A stretch of 49,282 bases of DNA from Paenalicyclobacillus ferrooxydans (GCF_001399675.1 NZ_LJCO01000068.1:1-49282); one strand, 5' to 3'; shown: positions 8,161 to 17,460, counted from the stretch's first letter. Notes: a model not told the origin generated them from the letters alone. Translations and numbers: made by a program.

Positions 8161-9432
8161 TTACGATTCCTGGTCCCTTACGTAAGGAATGGTCAACGGT
8201 CCGAGCGGCAACACAGCGACTGACATGTTCGGGCCGTACTTCGCGGCCAAATCCTGAAGTGCAGCTTCTATGTCATGCGTGGGGTGCAACATGGCCTTTC
8301 GAACATCCTCATCTGGCAAGGAAGAGTACACATAAACATCCGCCCACACTTGAATCACCGCTTGCTTCTGTACCTGCCATTGGTCGAATTTCTTGAAACT
8401 CGGGTCACTGATCATGTCCAGTATCTCAGCTGGGGTCTTTCTCATCTGTAGGATCTCGGCATAATTACCGTGATTCGGGATACCGTCAGAACACTCCGAG
8501 GCGCAAATGATAGTGCCTCCCTCTTTGACAATCTTCTGGGCGGCACTCATGCCCTTGACGGCTTGATACAGATTTTGATCAAGCGGATACCCAGAGTTTG
8601 ATGTGAGTACGACATCAAAGCGTTGTTCAACGGGGATCATCGTGTGCTCCCTCGTGAATTCGCACCCTCGCCGATGGGCCTCGAAGAGTTCACCTGCAAA
8701 CACTTGTGTGATTTCTTTCGATTTATTGAGCGTAACGTTCAGCATAAAATCAGGCTTGCACATCCGATTCACTTCTGTCGCCATTTCCTGCAAGGGATTG
8801 TCGACCATATTTCCCCAGGTTGAAAGCGGGTCTCCAATCATCCTGGCGTTATGAAACGTCAAAATTGTTTCAATGCCAGCAATCCCTGGCATGATCCCTT
8901 TCGGCCCACCCGAAAAGCCTGCAAAAAAGTGAGGTTCGATGAATCCGGTCACAATGCGAAAGTCCGCTTCCACGTAGGCCTTGTTCAGGTACACATCACA
9001 ACCGAAGCGGCTCCGCCCGAGATGGACGAGTTCATCTTTGTCATGGCAGTGATGATTGATGATGTTGACGCTATTAACGACCGATTCGCCAAGCATCTGA
9101 ATAAACTCTTCTCTGGTTTGATCTCGATGCGTGCCTGTTCCGTTGATAATCACAAAGTTCTCCAAAGGGACGTGTGACAGTTCCTCAATCAGCCATGGTA
9201 CCAGCTTGTGATTTGGCGTTGGACGGGTGATATCGCTAATCACAATGGCGACTTTATCGGTGGATTTCACCATCTGCCGTAAAGCGGGTGTTCCAATTGG
9301 ATTTCGTAGTGCATGAGCAATGGCTTGCTTATCGTCTGCCAAGCCTTCGAGGTCATTCGGTTCAATGACGATGGATCCGTCAGGTACTTCTACAAGAAGT
9401 TCCTGTTTGCCGTACAACAGTGACGTCTTCAT
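8161..9432 (-). CDS. larA: LarA-family nickel-pincer racemase/epimerase
   Basis: A 423-residue member of the lactate racemase LarA family, which uses a nickel-pincer nucleotide to racemise 2-hydroxy acids. Catalytic and metal residues of Lactiplantibacillus LarA (His108, His174, Lys184, His200) appear here at His102 (GTGTHRDQT), His168 and Lys178 (IEPHFFAGFSGGPKG) and His194 (TFHNAR), a constant offset of six. The SDITRPTP motif is also present. The family has several substrates (lactate, malate and others), so the substrate is not known. No larB, larC or larE cofactor genes are in the window. Start ATG 9432 follows GAGGAG at good spacing. It lies 92 bp after the EamA permease gene and may be cotranscribed with it. 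Confidence 0.85.
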   Translation of the reverse strand: MKTSLLYGKQELLVEVPDGSIVIEPNDLEGLADDKQAIAHALRNPIGTPALRQMVKSTDKVAIVISDITRPTPNHKLVPWLIEELSHVPLENFVIINGTGTHRDQTREEFIQMLGESVVNSVNIINHHCHDKDELVHLGRSRFGCDVYLNKAYVEADFRIVTGFIEPHFFAGFSGGPKGIMPGIAGIETILTFHNARMIGDPLSTWGNMVDNPLQEMATEVNRMCKPDFMLNVTLNKSKEITQVFAGELFEAHRRGCEFTREHTMIPVEQRFDVVLTSNSGYPLDQNLYQAVKGMSAAQKIVKEGGTIICASECSDGIPNHGNYAEILQMRKTPAEILDMISDPSFKKFDQWQVQKQAVIQVWADVYVYSSLPDEDVRKAMLHPTHDIEAALQDLAAKYGPNMSVAVLPLGPLTIPYVRDQES

Positions 9433-9524
9433 TTGGTGACACTCCTCATGATGCTAGGTGCCTTTATGTTACACCTATCCGAGTGATGCTGAAGGGGTTG
9501 TCCGTGGAACTTCATTTATTTCGA

Positions 9525-10433
9525 CTACCTCCACATCATAATCGAAAGAACCCCGAGCGAGACGAATGCGGTCGCCAGATATGAGATCCAAGTAAATCGC
9601 TCAAAACCAGGGAAAAATACGGATGAAAGAATGGGCATGATGACGGGCTGCATGCCGAGAATCATCGCAACGGTGGAGATGGAAGCAGCCGCGATGGATG
9701 CAAACGACGTTGCGACACCGATTGCTGCACATAGGCTGGCAATCAGGATCGCACGGCTCGTGTGGCGCAGATAGAAATCGATGTGAGGACGGAGACGGCC
9801 TGTCCACGCTAAATAGAGGATGTAAGTCAGGGTTGCCGCTGTCATATCGATGGTGGCTCCGAGCAGAGGTGAGATGGCATCTGCCCCCACCTTCCGCAGT
9901 AAGTGCCCTAGGCTCTGAAAGAGCGCCGCCGCGATCCCAAGGAGAATCCCTTTTGTTGTGATACTTTGAAACCAAGAGCGATGGGTCATTCGCTTTTGCT
10001 CCACGACCAACAAGCCAATGCTGGCCAACATGAGGAGAAAGCCAACCTGGTCGCCAATATCCAATCGTTCCTTAAAGAGTACTACGGCGAGCGCCACGGT
10101 GAGCATCGGGGCGATGGACTTCACGACCAGTCCGCGTGTGGCGCCAATCTTCGAGATGGACGCAAGCAAAGCCATCCGACTCAGGTAATTCCAACTGATT
10201 CCGGCAAGGATGAAGTAGAGCAAGGGACGCTGCCAACCGGCTGACAGACGGAATGCTGTCGGCACTGTGACAAAACCAATGATGCTCATTATCCATAGTG
10301 CAGTCGTACTGATGATGAGCGTCGGCAGAAGTCCGTTGTCACAGGTCTCCCCATCCGCCTGGGCTCGATTGACGAAAAGATAAGAGAGCCCGAAGGCAAA
10401 GACGGAGACGAGGGCCATGATTTCACCGTACAC
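9525..10433 (-). CDS. EamA (DMT superfamily) permease
   Basis: A 302-residue integral membrane protein with about ten hydrophobic segments arranged as two EamA halves, typical of drug/metabolite transporters. The GTG start at 10433 has GAGGAGG 8 bases upstream. Substrate cannot be read from sequence; its position 66 bp after guanine deaminase in the purine-catabolism cluster suggests a purine, its product or another nitrogen compound, by inference only. Confidence 0.85.
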   Translation of the reverse strand: MYGEIMALVSVFAFGLSYLFVNRAQADGETCDNGLLPTLIISTTALWIMSIIGFVTVPTAFRLSAGWQRPLLYFILAGISWNYLSRMALLASISKIGATRGLVVKSIAPMLTVALAVVLFKERLDIGDQVGFLLMLASIGLLVVEQKRMTHRSWFQSITTKGILLGIAAALFQSLGHLLRKVGADAISPLLGATIDMTAATLTYILYLAWTGRLRPHIDFYLRHTSRAILIASLCAAIGVATSFASIAAASISTVAMILGMQPVIMPILSSVFFPGFERFTWISYLATAFVSLGVLSIMMWR

Positions 10434-10499
10434 TGGTCCACCCTCCTCTCATGTCCAGCTCCTCCGAAGCTCAGGTCCACGGACAACTAGTTCTTCCCC

Positions 10500-10970
10500 T
10501 TAGTACCTCGTTTTTCGCTCTGCTGCTTCCCACTCCCGAAATGGCCGGTCGCTTTCCGGAGGATAGACCTGTTCCATCGGGATGGAACGGTCTTCCGGCA
10601 ACAGGGGGATCTGTTCATAAATGAAATCGTCATCAAAACCAATCCCCGCAGCCTGCTCTTTGGTGCATGCGTAGTAGATGGCCTTCGGGCGAGACCAGTA
10701 AATTGCACCAAGACACATAGGACACGGTTCACAACTGGTGTAAATCTCGCAATCGGTCAACTGAAAGTCGCCAAGCATTTGACAAGCTGCACGGATGGCC
10801 TGAACCTCGGCATGTGCAGTCGGATCGTGCGATGTCGTCACCTCATTAAAACCTGCAGCCACCATCTTTCCATCCTTCACAACCAGCGCCGCAAAGGGAC
10901 CACCGCGCCCTTCGAGTACATTCTCTGTGGCCATACGGATGGCCATTTGCATCCAGTCCTCGCGAGTCAA
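10500..10970 (-). CDS. guaD: Guanine deaminase (cytidine-deaminase fold)
   Basis: A 156-residue zinc enzyme that converts guanine to xanthine and ammonia, feeding the adjacent xanthine dehydrogenase. Length and motifs match B. subtilis GuaD: His53 and Glu55 in PTAHAEVQAIR, Cys83 and Cys86 in TSCEPCPMCLG, and the GFDDDFIY segment near the C-terminus that closes the neighbouring active site in the swapped dimer. The start is TTG 10970, with AAGGAGAGG 7 bases upstream. That TTG overlaps the TGA of the 2Fe-2S subunit gene (TTGA), indicating translational coupling. Longer in-frame starts would put the gene inside its neighbour and are rejected. Confidence 0.93.
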   Translation of the reverse strand: MTREDWMQMAIRMATENVLEGRGGPFAALVVKDGKMVAAGFNEVTTSHDPTAHAEVQAIRAACQMLGDFQLTDCEIYTSCEPCPMCLGAIYWSRPKAIYYACTKEQAAGIGFDDDFIYEQIPLLPEDRSIPMEQVYPPESDRPFREWEAAERKTRY

Positions 10971-11644
10971 TGGACATCCTCTCCTTCCATATCTATGGCG
11001 GTGTGGGGTTTTGCATGCCCGCTGTTGACAACAAGCTCTATGGCACGAAAAATCCCTGTATATCCTGTGCATCGACACAGGTTTCCCGATAAGGCCTCAC
11101 GGATCTGCGCCTGTGTCGGATTGGGTGATGCATCAAGCAGGGCCTTCGCGGCAAGGATCATGCCAGGCGTACAGTATCCACACTGGAACCCGCCTGCTTC
11201 GAGGAACGCCCGTTGCAGAGGATGAAGTGCCTGTGATACTGTCCGATCCGGTGATAGTCCGTGTCGGTCGGCACCCTCACCCGCTGCGTCCCCGTGCGTC
11301 TCGGCACACTCGCCTACCGGCTCTCGGCACCCGACGTTCTTCGCTGGTGCGTCCCCGTGCTGCACGCGGTCCGCTGCTGCCTCCTGCTCTTGCCCATCCT
11401 CTGCCAATCCTTCTATGGTGAGAATCGACGATCCATCGACTTGATAGGCCATCAGAAGGCAGGCATTCACGGGCAGGCCGTTCTGCAGCACGGTGCAAGC
11501 TCCGCAACGTCCAATCCCACATGAGATCTTTGTACCTGTGAGTCCAAGGTCGTCCCGCAAAATGTCTGCGAACCGGCGTGTCGGAGGGACGTGTATGGTC
11601 CGCAAAGTACCGTTTAGTGTAAACGAGATCGCCAGTTCTTCCAC
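10967..11644 (-). CDS. pucE: Xanthine dehydrogenase, 2Fe-2S subunit
   Basis: The 225-residue iron-sulfur subunit of a three-subunit xanthine dehydrogenase; it passes electrons from the molybdenum site to FAD. The plant-type cluster is bound by Cys42, Cys47, Cys50 and Cys62 (SCGIGRCGAC, then NAC), the second cluster by Cys155, Cys158, Cys190 and Cys192 (QCGYC and NLCRCTGY). Relatives are about 160-175 residues; the extra length is an insertion of about 55 residues (roughly 82-136) between the two cluster domains, acidic and Gly/Ala-rich, with two additional cysteines. Start GTG 11644 follows GGGGGAGGA. It lies 116 bp after the Moco subunit gene. Confidence 0.9.
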   Translation of the reverse strand: MEELAISFTLNGTLRTIHVPPTRRFADILRDDLGLTGTKISCGIGRCGACTVLQNGLPVNACLLMAYQVDGSSILTIEGLAEDGQEQEAAADRVQHGDAPAKNVGCREPVGECAETHGDAAGEGADRHGLSPDRTVSQALHPLQRAFLEAGGFQCGYCTPGMILAAKALLDASPNPTQAQIREALSGNLCRCTGYTGIFRAIELVVNSGHAKPHTAIDMEGEDVH

Positions 11645-11760
11645 CGTGAGTCCTCCCCCTCTGTGATTACGCTTGCTGTCAACGCCAGCCGGACATTTTT
11701 GCGCCATCCGCACATCTTCAACCCGAACTCGCCTCTTAGCCTGTCAACCCGCCTGCCTTT

Positions 11761-14115
11761 TCAAAGATGACCGATACCTGCGGTACCGTCTCCCCAACTC
11801 TGAACAATTTCTTTTGGAGATATGGGCAGTCGATGGGCCACATAACCGCATGCATTGTGAACGGCCGCAGCGATAGCCGGCGCCACAGCAACTGTGCCAA
11901 TCTCACCAACGCCGCGAGGCCCAAACGGATCGCCAGGCAAGAGTTGCTCAATCGCGTCGACGTCCACCGTTCGCGGTACATCTGCGATGGTCGGGATAAG
12001 ATAGGAGTCGAAGTTGCCGACTTCGTAAAAGCCCTCTGTCATGGGTACATCCTCCATCAAGGTGAACCCGAGGGCCATCGAACCTCCCCCTTCGATTTGT
12101 CCGGCATACCCCATCGGGTGGATGACGGGACCTGCCGCTATCGCTTGGTCGAGGCGACGGACCTCAATGCTGCCTGTGAGGAGATCGACCTCCACCTGTG
12201 CCACAACAGCGCCAAATGTGTACAAGTAGTGACCCCCGGTTACTGCATCCGGCGTAGTCGGAAAAGAGAAGTGAGCCTCGGCGGTCGGGAGATGCTGCGA
12301 CCGTTGTTGAGCCAAGCTCCGATACGACAGAACAGGGCGGTCTGCACCCATCCGCTCTGAATCCCACACCCCGCCTGGGCCGAGTCTGAGACGCTCGGCG
12401 GGCAATCCGGTAAGGCGAGCCGCCGCGGCAACCATCTCTGCTTGCCAGGACGGTTTCATGCGTCGGATCGCCTGGTACACGACGTTTGTAGCCCGTGAAG
12501 CCGTGGTCGATCCCGACACAGGCACCACCGCTGTATCTCCGATGCGGATGCAAAGGTCCTCGGGTGCACAGCCAAGCTCACTCGTCGCAAGCTGCTCGAT
12601 GACGGCAAGCAACCCTTGCCCGACCTCCTCAAAACCAAACGCGACCTCAACCTTGCCGTTCGGCATGAGTGAGAGGCGCCCGCCCGCCGGATCGGGACGG
12701 CCAAATCCAAGTCCGCTCCCATGCATCGCGAGAGCCATGCCGACGCCTCGTCGCTTCCACGGAAGACCCAGCGGTAATCCCTCGCCCGTGGCACCCGAAC
12801 CCGAACCCACATCTGCACCCGAACCCACGCCGACGGGGCCGGCAGCGCCCGTTTGCGCTGGCCACACCGGTGATCTGCGTATGGCCTCAAGCACCTGTGC
12901 CGCACCATCCGTTGGGGCGATCCGCTGTCCAAGGGGACCGAGGTCTTCCGCGTGTCTCAGGTTCCGGCGACGCATCTCCCACGGGTCGATGCCAAGCTTC
13001 GCAGCAAGCCGTTCCACCTGACCCTCCACCGCAAACGTCACCTGGTTGCCGCCAAAACCGCGAAACTCGCCAGAGACGCCGTTGTTCGTGAAGACAGACA
13101 CGCCTTCAATTTCGAGGTTCGGGATTCGGTAGGGACCTGTGGCATGTTCAACAGCAAAATCAAGCACCGCTGGCCCAAGCGTCGCGTATGCCCCGGTATC
13201 CGCAACAATCGACACCTGATGCGCCAAGATGTGCCCGTTTGCATCTGCCCCAGTCCGCATGTGAATCTGCATCGGGTGGCGTTTCAGAGCGGATCGCACA
13301 GACTCAGCCCTCGTTTGGTGAATCTTCACCGGGCGCCCCGTCGCCAAGGCGAGCAGTGCCGCATAAGGCTGCACGTTCAGCTCATCCTTGCCGCCAAAAG
13401 ACCCGCCCATCGGGCTCGAGACAATCCGGATTGCGTGTTCCGGCATGGCGAGGATTCGAGCGAGTTGCTGTCGATCGCGATAGCCATGCTGCGTGCCCAT
13501 ATAGACAGTGATGCTCCCGTCTTCCTCCGGCACCACGACTCCGCCCTCGGTTTCAAGATAGGCGTGCATCTGGCGGGGTGTCTCGTAGGTCTCTTCGACG
13601 ATCACGCTGCAGTCCGCCATCGCATCCTGTGCCTTGCCTCGTCGATATCCCGCTCTGTGCAGGACATTTCCGTTTGGATGCAGTCGGGGTGCATCTTCCG
13701 TGAGTGCCGCCTCCGGGTTCGTCACGACGGGAAGCGGGCGGTACACCACCTTGACAAGTCGAAGGGCCTGCGTCGCGATTTCAGCGGTGTCCGCTGCAAC
13801 TGCGCAGATGGCATCGCCGACAAATCTCACGCGGTCTTCGCAAAACACAGGCTGATCGGGCATGACAATCCCGAACCGGTTCATACGGGGCACGTCTTCA
13901 TGCGTTAGGATGGCGTGAACACCGGGCAATCGTTTTGCTTCGTCTGTGTCGATGGACTCTAGTTCGGCATGCGGATACGCACTGCGCAAAACCTTGCCGA
14001 TGAGCATGTTTGGGAAAACGAGATCGGTCAAATATGGAAGACTTCCAGTCACCTTGGCTGGACCATCTGGCCGGGGACGCCACGTATCTCCCATCGTTTC
14101 TGGACGGATTAACAT
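11761..14115 (-). CDS. pucD: Xanthine dehydrogenase, molybdopterin-binding subunit
   Basis: The 784-residue catalytic subunit that hydroxylates hypoxanthine/xanthine at a molybdenum cofactor. Visible signatures: GGSFGGKDE (237-245) and RGFGGNQ (352-358), which contact the cofactor, and GVGEIG (735-740) whose Glu738 corresponds to the base catalyst of the family. A Gly/Ser-rich stretch (about 421-447, GVGSGADVGSGSG core) interrupts the usual sequence and looks like a repeat-driven insertion. Start ATG 14115 with AAGGAGGGG 5 bases upstream. The start overlaps the end of the FAD subunit gene by 7 bp, so the two are cotranslated. The substrate (purine) is inferred from the adjacent guanine deaminase; CO or aldehyde oxidation is less likely. 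Confidence 0.92.
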   Translation of the reverse strand: MLIRPETMGDTWRPRPDGPAKVTGSLPYLTDLVFPNMLIGKVLRSAYPHAELESIDTDEAKRLPGVHAILTHEDVPRMNRFGIVMPDQPVFCEDRVRFVGDAICAVAADTAEIATQALRLVKVVYRPLPVVTNPEAALTEDAPRLHPNGNVLHRAGYRRGKAQDAMADCSVIVEETYETPRQMHAYLETEGGVVVPEEDGSITVYMGTQHGYRDRQQLARILAMPEHAIRIVSSPMGGSFGGKDELNVQPYAALLALATGRPVKIHQTRAESVRSALKRHPMQIHMRTGADANGHILAHQVSIVADTGAYATLGPAVLDFAVEHATGPYRIPNLEIEGVSVFTNNGVSGEFRGFGGNQVTFAVEGQVERLAAKLGIDPWEMRRRNLRHAEDLGPLGQRIAPTDGAAQVLEAIRRSPVWPAQTGAAGPVGVGSGADVGSGSGATGEGLPLGLPWKRRGVGMALAMHGSGLGFGRPDPAGGRLSLMPNGKVEVAFGFEEVGQGLLAVIEQLATSELGCAPEDLCIRIGDTAVVPVSGSTTASRATNVVYQAIRRMKPSWQAEMVAAAARLTGLPAERLRLGPGGVWDSERMGADRPVLSYRSLAQQRSQHLPTAEAHFSFPTTPDAVTGGHYLYTFGAVVAQVEVDLLTGSIEVRRLDQAIAAGPVIHPMGYAGQIEGGGSMALGFTLMEDVPMTEGFYEVGNFDSYLIPTIADVPRTVDVDAIEQLLPGDPFGPRGVGEIGTVAVAPAIAAAVHNACGYVAHRLPISPKEIVQSWGDGTAGIGHL

Positions 14116-15179
14116 TGTATCCCCTCCTTGACGAACCCACTGCATGCTTCGGCGAGCTGTGCGACAAGCACGTTGGCTGCTGTAAGGCGGCGATAGTCTG
14201 CGGACGCAAACGCATGATCAGGAGGATTAAGGTCTGCCATGATGTTGGCGTGAAGGCGGTGCCAGAGGTCGGGACTCGGCACCGCCCCCTCCAGCAAGCG
14301 CTCGGCTGCTGTCAGACGCCGCGGAGCAAAATCGATGGCTCCGACGACGAGGCGCACGTGGTCTATCTGTGTGGCATGGACGGTGTTTTTTTGACCGGAC
14401 CCGGCGTTTTCATCCATTCTTTGCACGCAGGAAGCTGCCACCGTCACCAAGGACGGCACAAATGCCGCTCTGCGACCGAGTTTCCGGAAGATCGAGATAT
14501 GCCGTAAACCGCTCATGGCCGCGTTGGATTCGCGGCGCAGTCGAACCCCCATCAGCAACCGCGACGGGCTGGGTGGACCTGCAGTATCCGCAGACCGGCC
14601 GAATGAATCTCCATTCATATCAGCAGACTGCCCTATGTCTTCGTCCATATCAGCAGACTGGCCTATGTCTTCGTCCATATCAGCAGACACGACCATGGAG
14701 TGCACAGGTGCAGTCGTGATAGACGTACGACTATTTTCGTCAAACCATAGGAGTTCGCCGTCAAGTGCCAGGAGAGCCGTTAAGGTGTCTCCGTGTCCGT
14801 TCGCAACATTACCGCCAAGGGTTGCCCGATTCCGCACAGCAGGTGATCCAACGGCACCGCATGCAGCCGCGAGCAACGGCCAGTTACGAACCACCAACGG
14901 GTGCGCTTTGCAGGTGCCTAACTTGCACAGAGCACCGATGTCGAGGACCAGTCCTTCTTCATCAGCGGATTTCCTGATTTGAGTCAGTGTCTGAATCCCC
15001 TCCAGGCTGATGAGATGCCTTGGCTTACCTGCCCCACCCTCCCACTGGAGTTGCAGCAGTGTGCCCCCGGCAACATAGCAGGCATCTTCGCCGAAACGTT
15101 GTTTAATAGCCCATGCCTCCTCGACAGTATGCGGTCTCCATACGTATGGGGAGTTTCCTAGTGGATTCTCAGTAGTCAT
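14109..15179 (-). CDS. pucC: Xanthine dehydrogenase, FAD-binding subunit
   Basis: The 356-residue FAD subunit that receives electrons from the iron-sulfur subunit and reduces the terminal acceptor. FAD-binding motifs are VAGGT (37-41) and TLGGNVANG (120-128). About 40 residues (163-203) between the FAD-binding halves consist of near-identical decapeptides (SADMDEDIGQ twice, then diverged copies), absent from ordinary members of about 280-290 residues. ATG 15179 is the first plausible start (GAGGAA lies 12 bases upstream, slightly long spacing); the frame is open further upstream without a better site. It is the first gene of the operon pucC-pucD-pucE-guaD-permease. Confidence 0.87.
   Translation of the reverse strand: MTTENPLGNSPYVWRPHTVEEAWAIKQRFGEDACYVAGGTLLQLQWEGGAGKPRHLISLEGIQTLTQIRKSADEEGLVLDIGALCKLGTCKAHPLVVRNWPLLAAACGAVGSPAVRNRATLGGNVANGHGDTLTALLALDGELLWFDENSRTSITTAPVHSMVVSADMDEDIGQSADMDEDIGQSADMNGDSFGRSADTAGPPSPSRLLMGVRLRRESNAAMSGLRHISIFRKLGRRAAFVPSLVTVAASCVQRMDENAGSGQKNTVHATQIDHVRLVVGAIDFAPRRLTAAERLLEGAVPSPDLWHRLHANIMADLNPPDHAFASADYRRLTAANVLVAQLAEACSGFVKEGIQC
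14612..14697. repeat. 30-bp in-frame tandem repeat in the FAD subunit gene
   Basis: Nearly three copies of a 30-bp unit that begins near TATCAGCAGACT on the plus strand and encodes the SADMDEDIGQ decapeptide on the minus strand. The unit is a multiple of three, so expansion keeps the frame. Confidence 0.85.
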
Positions 15180-15415
15180 CGATGCGTCCCATTCCTCTAT
15201 GCTGACATTCAGCCGTATGTCTGGTTTAGGGCGCTGAAAAGCGCACCCGACTGCTTTGAGCATATTCGCCGGGCGTGGATGAAGAAACGGGGTAAAAGGC
15301 CTATCCAATAGGTTCGGGGCAGATGACTATCTTTCTATCGGATCTGAATGGTGGCAAGGCAACGATTAGGCAAACGACAATTGCATCGCGAGAACTGATG
15401 TTGATGTTGGTGGCG

Positions 15416-16369
15416 TCACCGCTTTCTGCGACGCCTGCGCAGAAAACCGCGACTTTGCTGTTCCTCGGCTGGGGCAGGGCGAACAGCTGGACTAAGTTGG
15501 GGTGGGGTGTTTCGTTCCGTGGGAGCCGGGCTCGATGGGCCCGCGGGTTCGATTGCCGCGGCTGCCTCCTTTGCAGCGGAGAACAGTTCCAGTAAGCGGG
15601 AATTTTCCTTCTCGAGCTTTTTGTTGTGTTCCATCAGCATGTCAATGATCTTGTCCTGTTGCTTAAACCTATCGAGTGTTTGATTGATGGTCTCCGCAAA
15701 CATCTGCTGTGTCTCCCACGACCGCGCGATGATACGGTTCAGCTGATCGAACTGATCAAACATGAACCGGTAACGTTCATCGATGTTGCCAAGCACCGTG
15801 AGAATCTGTCGCTCCATCCGCAGCAGACTTTCAACGTCTACGGCAACGGAGGAAGTGACGGCGTCCACAATGGCCTGAACTGACAGCTGTGGATAACCCC
15901 CTGGCACAGATTCGTCAGCATCAGAGTCTGTACGCACATCCGAATGCGTTTCTGACACAGACACCGATACGATGGGTGTCTCCGACTGCCCTTCCGGCAC
16001 AGACGCCACCGGCGTGTCCGGCTGAGTTTCTGGCATCGATACTTCCTGCGCGTCGGCCTCTGGTTGGGGCACAGGTAGTTTCTCAGTCAGCCGCTCCAAC
16101 GGTAACGTGCGTCCGTCTGCTTTTGGCTGCTGAACCGATTTATCCGATTTGCGTGATTTTGGTCTGATGGGTGGCTTCTGATTTCGCCTGGGGGAGTTTT
16201 CATAGATGTCTTTGAGTATCTGCAGGTCCGTCACAGGAAACCGGCTACCGCGTGCAGTCGCTACGGGGTGGAACAGATCAGAGTATCGCCGTACGTACTT
16301 ATTGGCTGTGCTCAAAGGCACGCCTGCCCGTTTCGCCAGTTCTGACATCGGAATCAGTTCAACTCCCAT
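15416..16369 (-). CDS. HTH-coiled-coil DNA-binding protein, RacA-like architecture
   Basis: A 317-residue protein in four parts: a MerR-type helix-turn-helix (residues 5-45, with MSELAKRAGVPLSTANKYVR); a long Pro/Ser/Glu-rich linker (about 55-155) with imperfect VSxPETQxDTP-like repeats; a coiled coil (about 165-265) with heptad-like Leu/Ile/Met spacing; and a Pro-rich tail ending in a strongly basic RRRRRKR. Bacillus RacA, which anchors the chromosome origin to the cell pole at sporulation, has the same order of winged-helix domain, coiled coil and basic tail but is only about 180 residues, so the likeness is architectural. ATG 16369 is preceded by GGGAGG at 9 bases. It is not obviously in an operon. 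Confidence 0.7.
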   Translation of the reverse strand: MGVELIPMSELAKRAGVPLSTANKYVRRYSDLFHPVATARGSRFPVTDLQILKDIYENSPRRNQKPPIRPKSRKSDKSVQQPKADGRTLPLERLTEKLPVPQPEADAQEVSMPETQPDTPVASVPEGQSETPIVSVSVSETHSDVRTDSDADESVPGGYPQLSVQAIVDAVTSSVAVDVESLLRMERQILTVLGNIDERYRFMFDQFDQLNRIIARSWETQQMFAETINQTLDRFKQQDKIIDMLMEHNKKLEKENSRLLELFSAAKEAAAAIEPAGPSSPAPTERNTPPQLSPAVRPAPAEEQQSRGFLRRRRRKR

Positions 16370-16633
16370 TCTTGACAACCTCCCGTTATGCAGACTCATA
16401 GGAAAAGCATAACGGACGTTCGCAGAAAATTCTGTCGCAACCTGGCGTCGAACGAAGATACTCTAGCAAAGCATAAGCACTCAACGGCATAAACATGCTC
16501 CAGTAACAACATGATACACTCGTAACATTGAAGACAATCTCCATGACTTCTTGATGATTTTTTCATTGATCTTCGACATTCACGTGATATTCTCCAATCA
16601 ATAACAACAGATCTCAGAGCGGAGCGAAGGGCA

Positions 16634-17374
16634 TTGATTAATGAACGAAATACGTACAACGAGGAACGTACTTACAACCAACAAGGTACCTACAAAAACC
16701 GAAGGCAATTTGCGATTTTACGCAATGAACGACTGACGGCAATGGCGGCTGCTATCCTCTTCCTGCTGATAGCGACTGAACTCGTCATCACGGCGAACCT
16801 GCACAAGTTGATTACGGTGCATATTTTTGTCGGCGTCCTCCTATCTGGTCCGCTGCTTGTAAAGATGGGCAGCACTGGATACCGGTTCATGCGCTACTAT
16901 AGCGGATCGCCTGTATTCGTAGAAAAGGGTCCACCGCACTGGTTGCTGCGACTTGCAGCTCCATTCCTGGTGCTCTTGACGATAATGGTTTTTGTGAGCG
17001 GGTTTACACTCGCATTTGTGGGACCAGAGCACATGGGAATTTTCTTTGATGTGCACGCTGCAAGCGTTGCATTGTGGATCCCGGTTGTTGCCGTTCATAT
17101 CTATGCACACATTAGAAAGGTACCGCGTCTTGTAGCGAATGATTTGACCAACCGGCGAGGCTACCGCGTATCGGGTCGAAACGGACGGATTGGGCTGAAT
17201 ATCCTTGCCCTCATTGTGGGCTTGATTGCTGCCATTGTGATGCTCCCAGTGTCGGCCCCATGGAGCCACTGGCACATTCCAAATGTGTTGCCAACGCCGC
17301 TGCTGGCGGGCGTTGTTCTCGCCGTATTTGCCGTGTTGATTGCGATACCACTTCTGCGAATCAAAAGAAACTGA
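16634..17374 (+). CDS. Cytochrome b561-like multi-span membrane protein
   Basis: A 246-residue protein with a hydrophilic, Asn/Tyr-rich N-terminus of about 30 residues and about six transmembrane segments. Several histidines lie in or next to helices (KLITVHIF, FDVHAAS, VVAVHIYAHIRK), the arrangement expected for two b-type hemes in the cytochrome b561/DUF4405 group. It may therefore carry electrons across the membrane, but no catalytic partner is adjacent. The start is TTG 16634, with GGAG 9 bases upstream. A bidirectional terminator separates it from the convergent MoeB-like gene. Assignment to a heme protein is inferred from histidine placement. Confidence 0.6.
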   Translation: MINERNTYNEERTYNQQGTYKNRRQFAILRNERLTAMAAAILFLLIATELVITANLHKLITVHIFVGVLLSGPLLVKMGSTGYRFMRYYSGSPVFVEKGPPHWLLRLAAPFLVLLTIMVFVSGFTLAFVGPEHMGIFFDVHAASVALWIPVVAVHIYAHIRKVPRLVANDLTNRRGYRVSGRNGRIGLNILALIVGLIAAIVMLPVSAPWSHWHIPNVLPTPLLAGVVLAVFAVLIAIPLLRIKRN

Positions 17375-17424
17375 CAGCACAATCTCGATGACTTCCAATT
17401 ACCCCCCAATTACCCTGAATCGGC

Positions 17425-17456
17425 AAAAATGGCACCCCTCGACAGGGTGCCATTTT
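17425..17456. terminator. Bidirectional Rho-independent terminator
   Basis: GGCACCC and GGGTGCC form a stem flanked by five A on the left and four T on the right, so it can end transcription from both sides. It lies between the convergent cytochrome-like gene (ends 17374) and the MoeB-rhodanese gene (ends 17461). Confidence 0.9.
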
Positions 17457-17460
17457 GATG

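Noticed and set aside
12458-13908. Long plus-strand frames inside the molybdopterin subunit gene (up to 318 codons)
   Set aside because: Antisense shadows of a GC-rich gene with clear catalytic motifs; no start signals or recognisable protein content.
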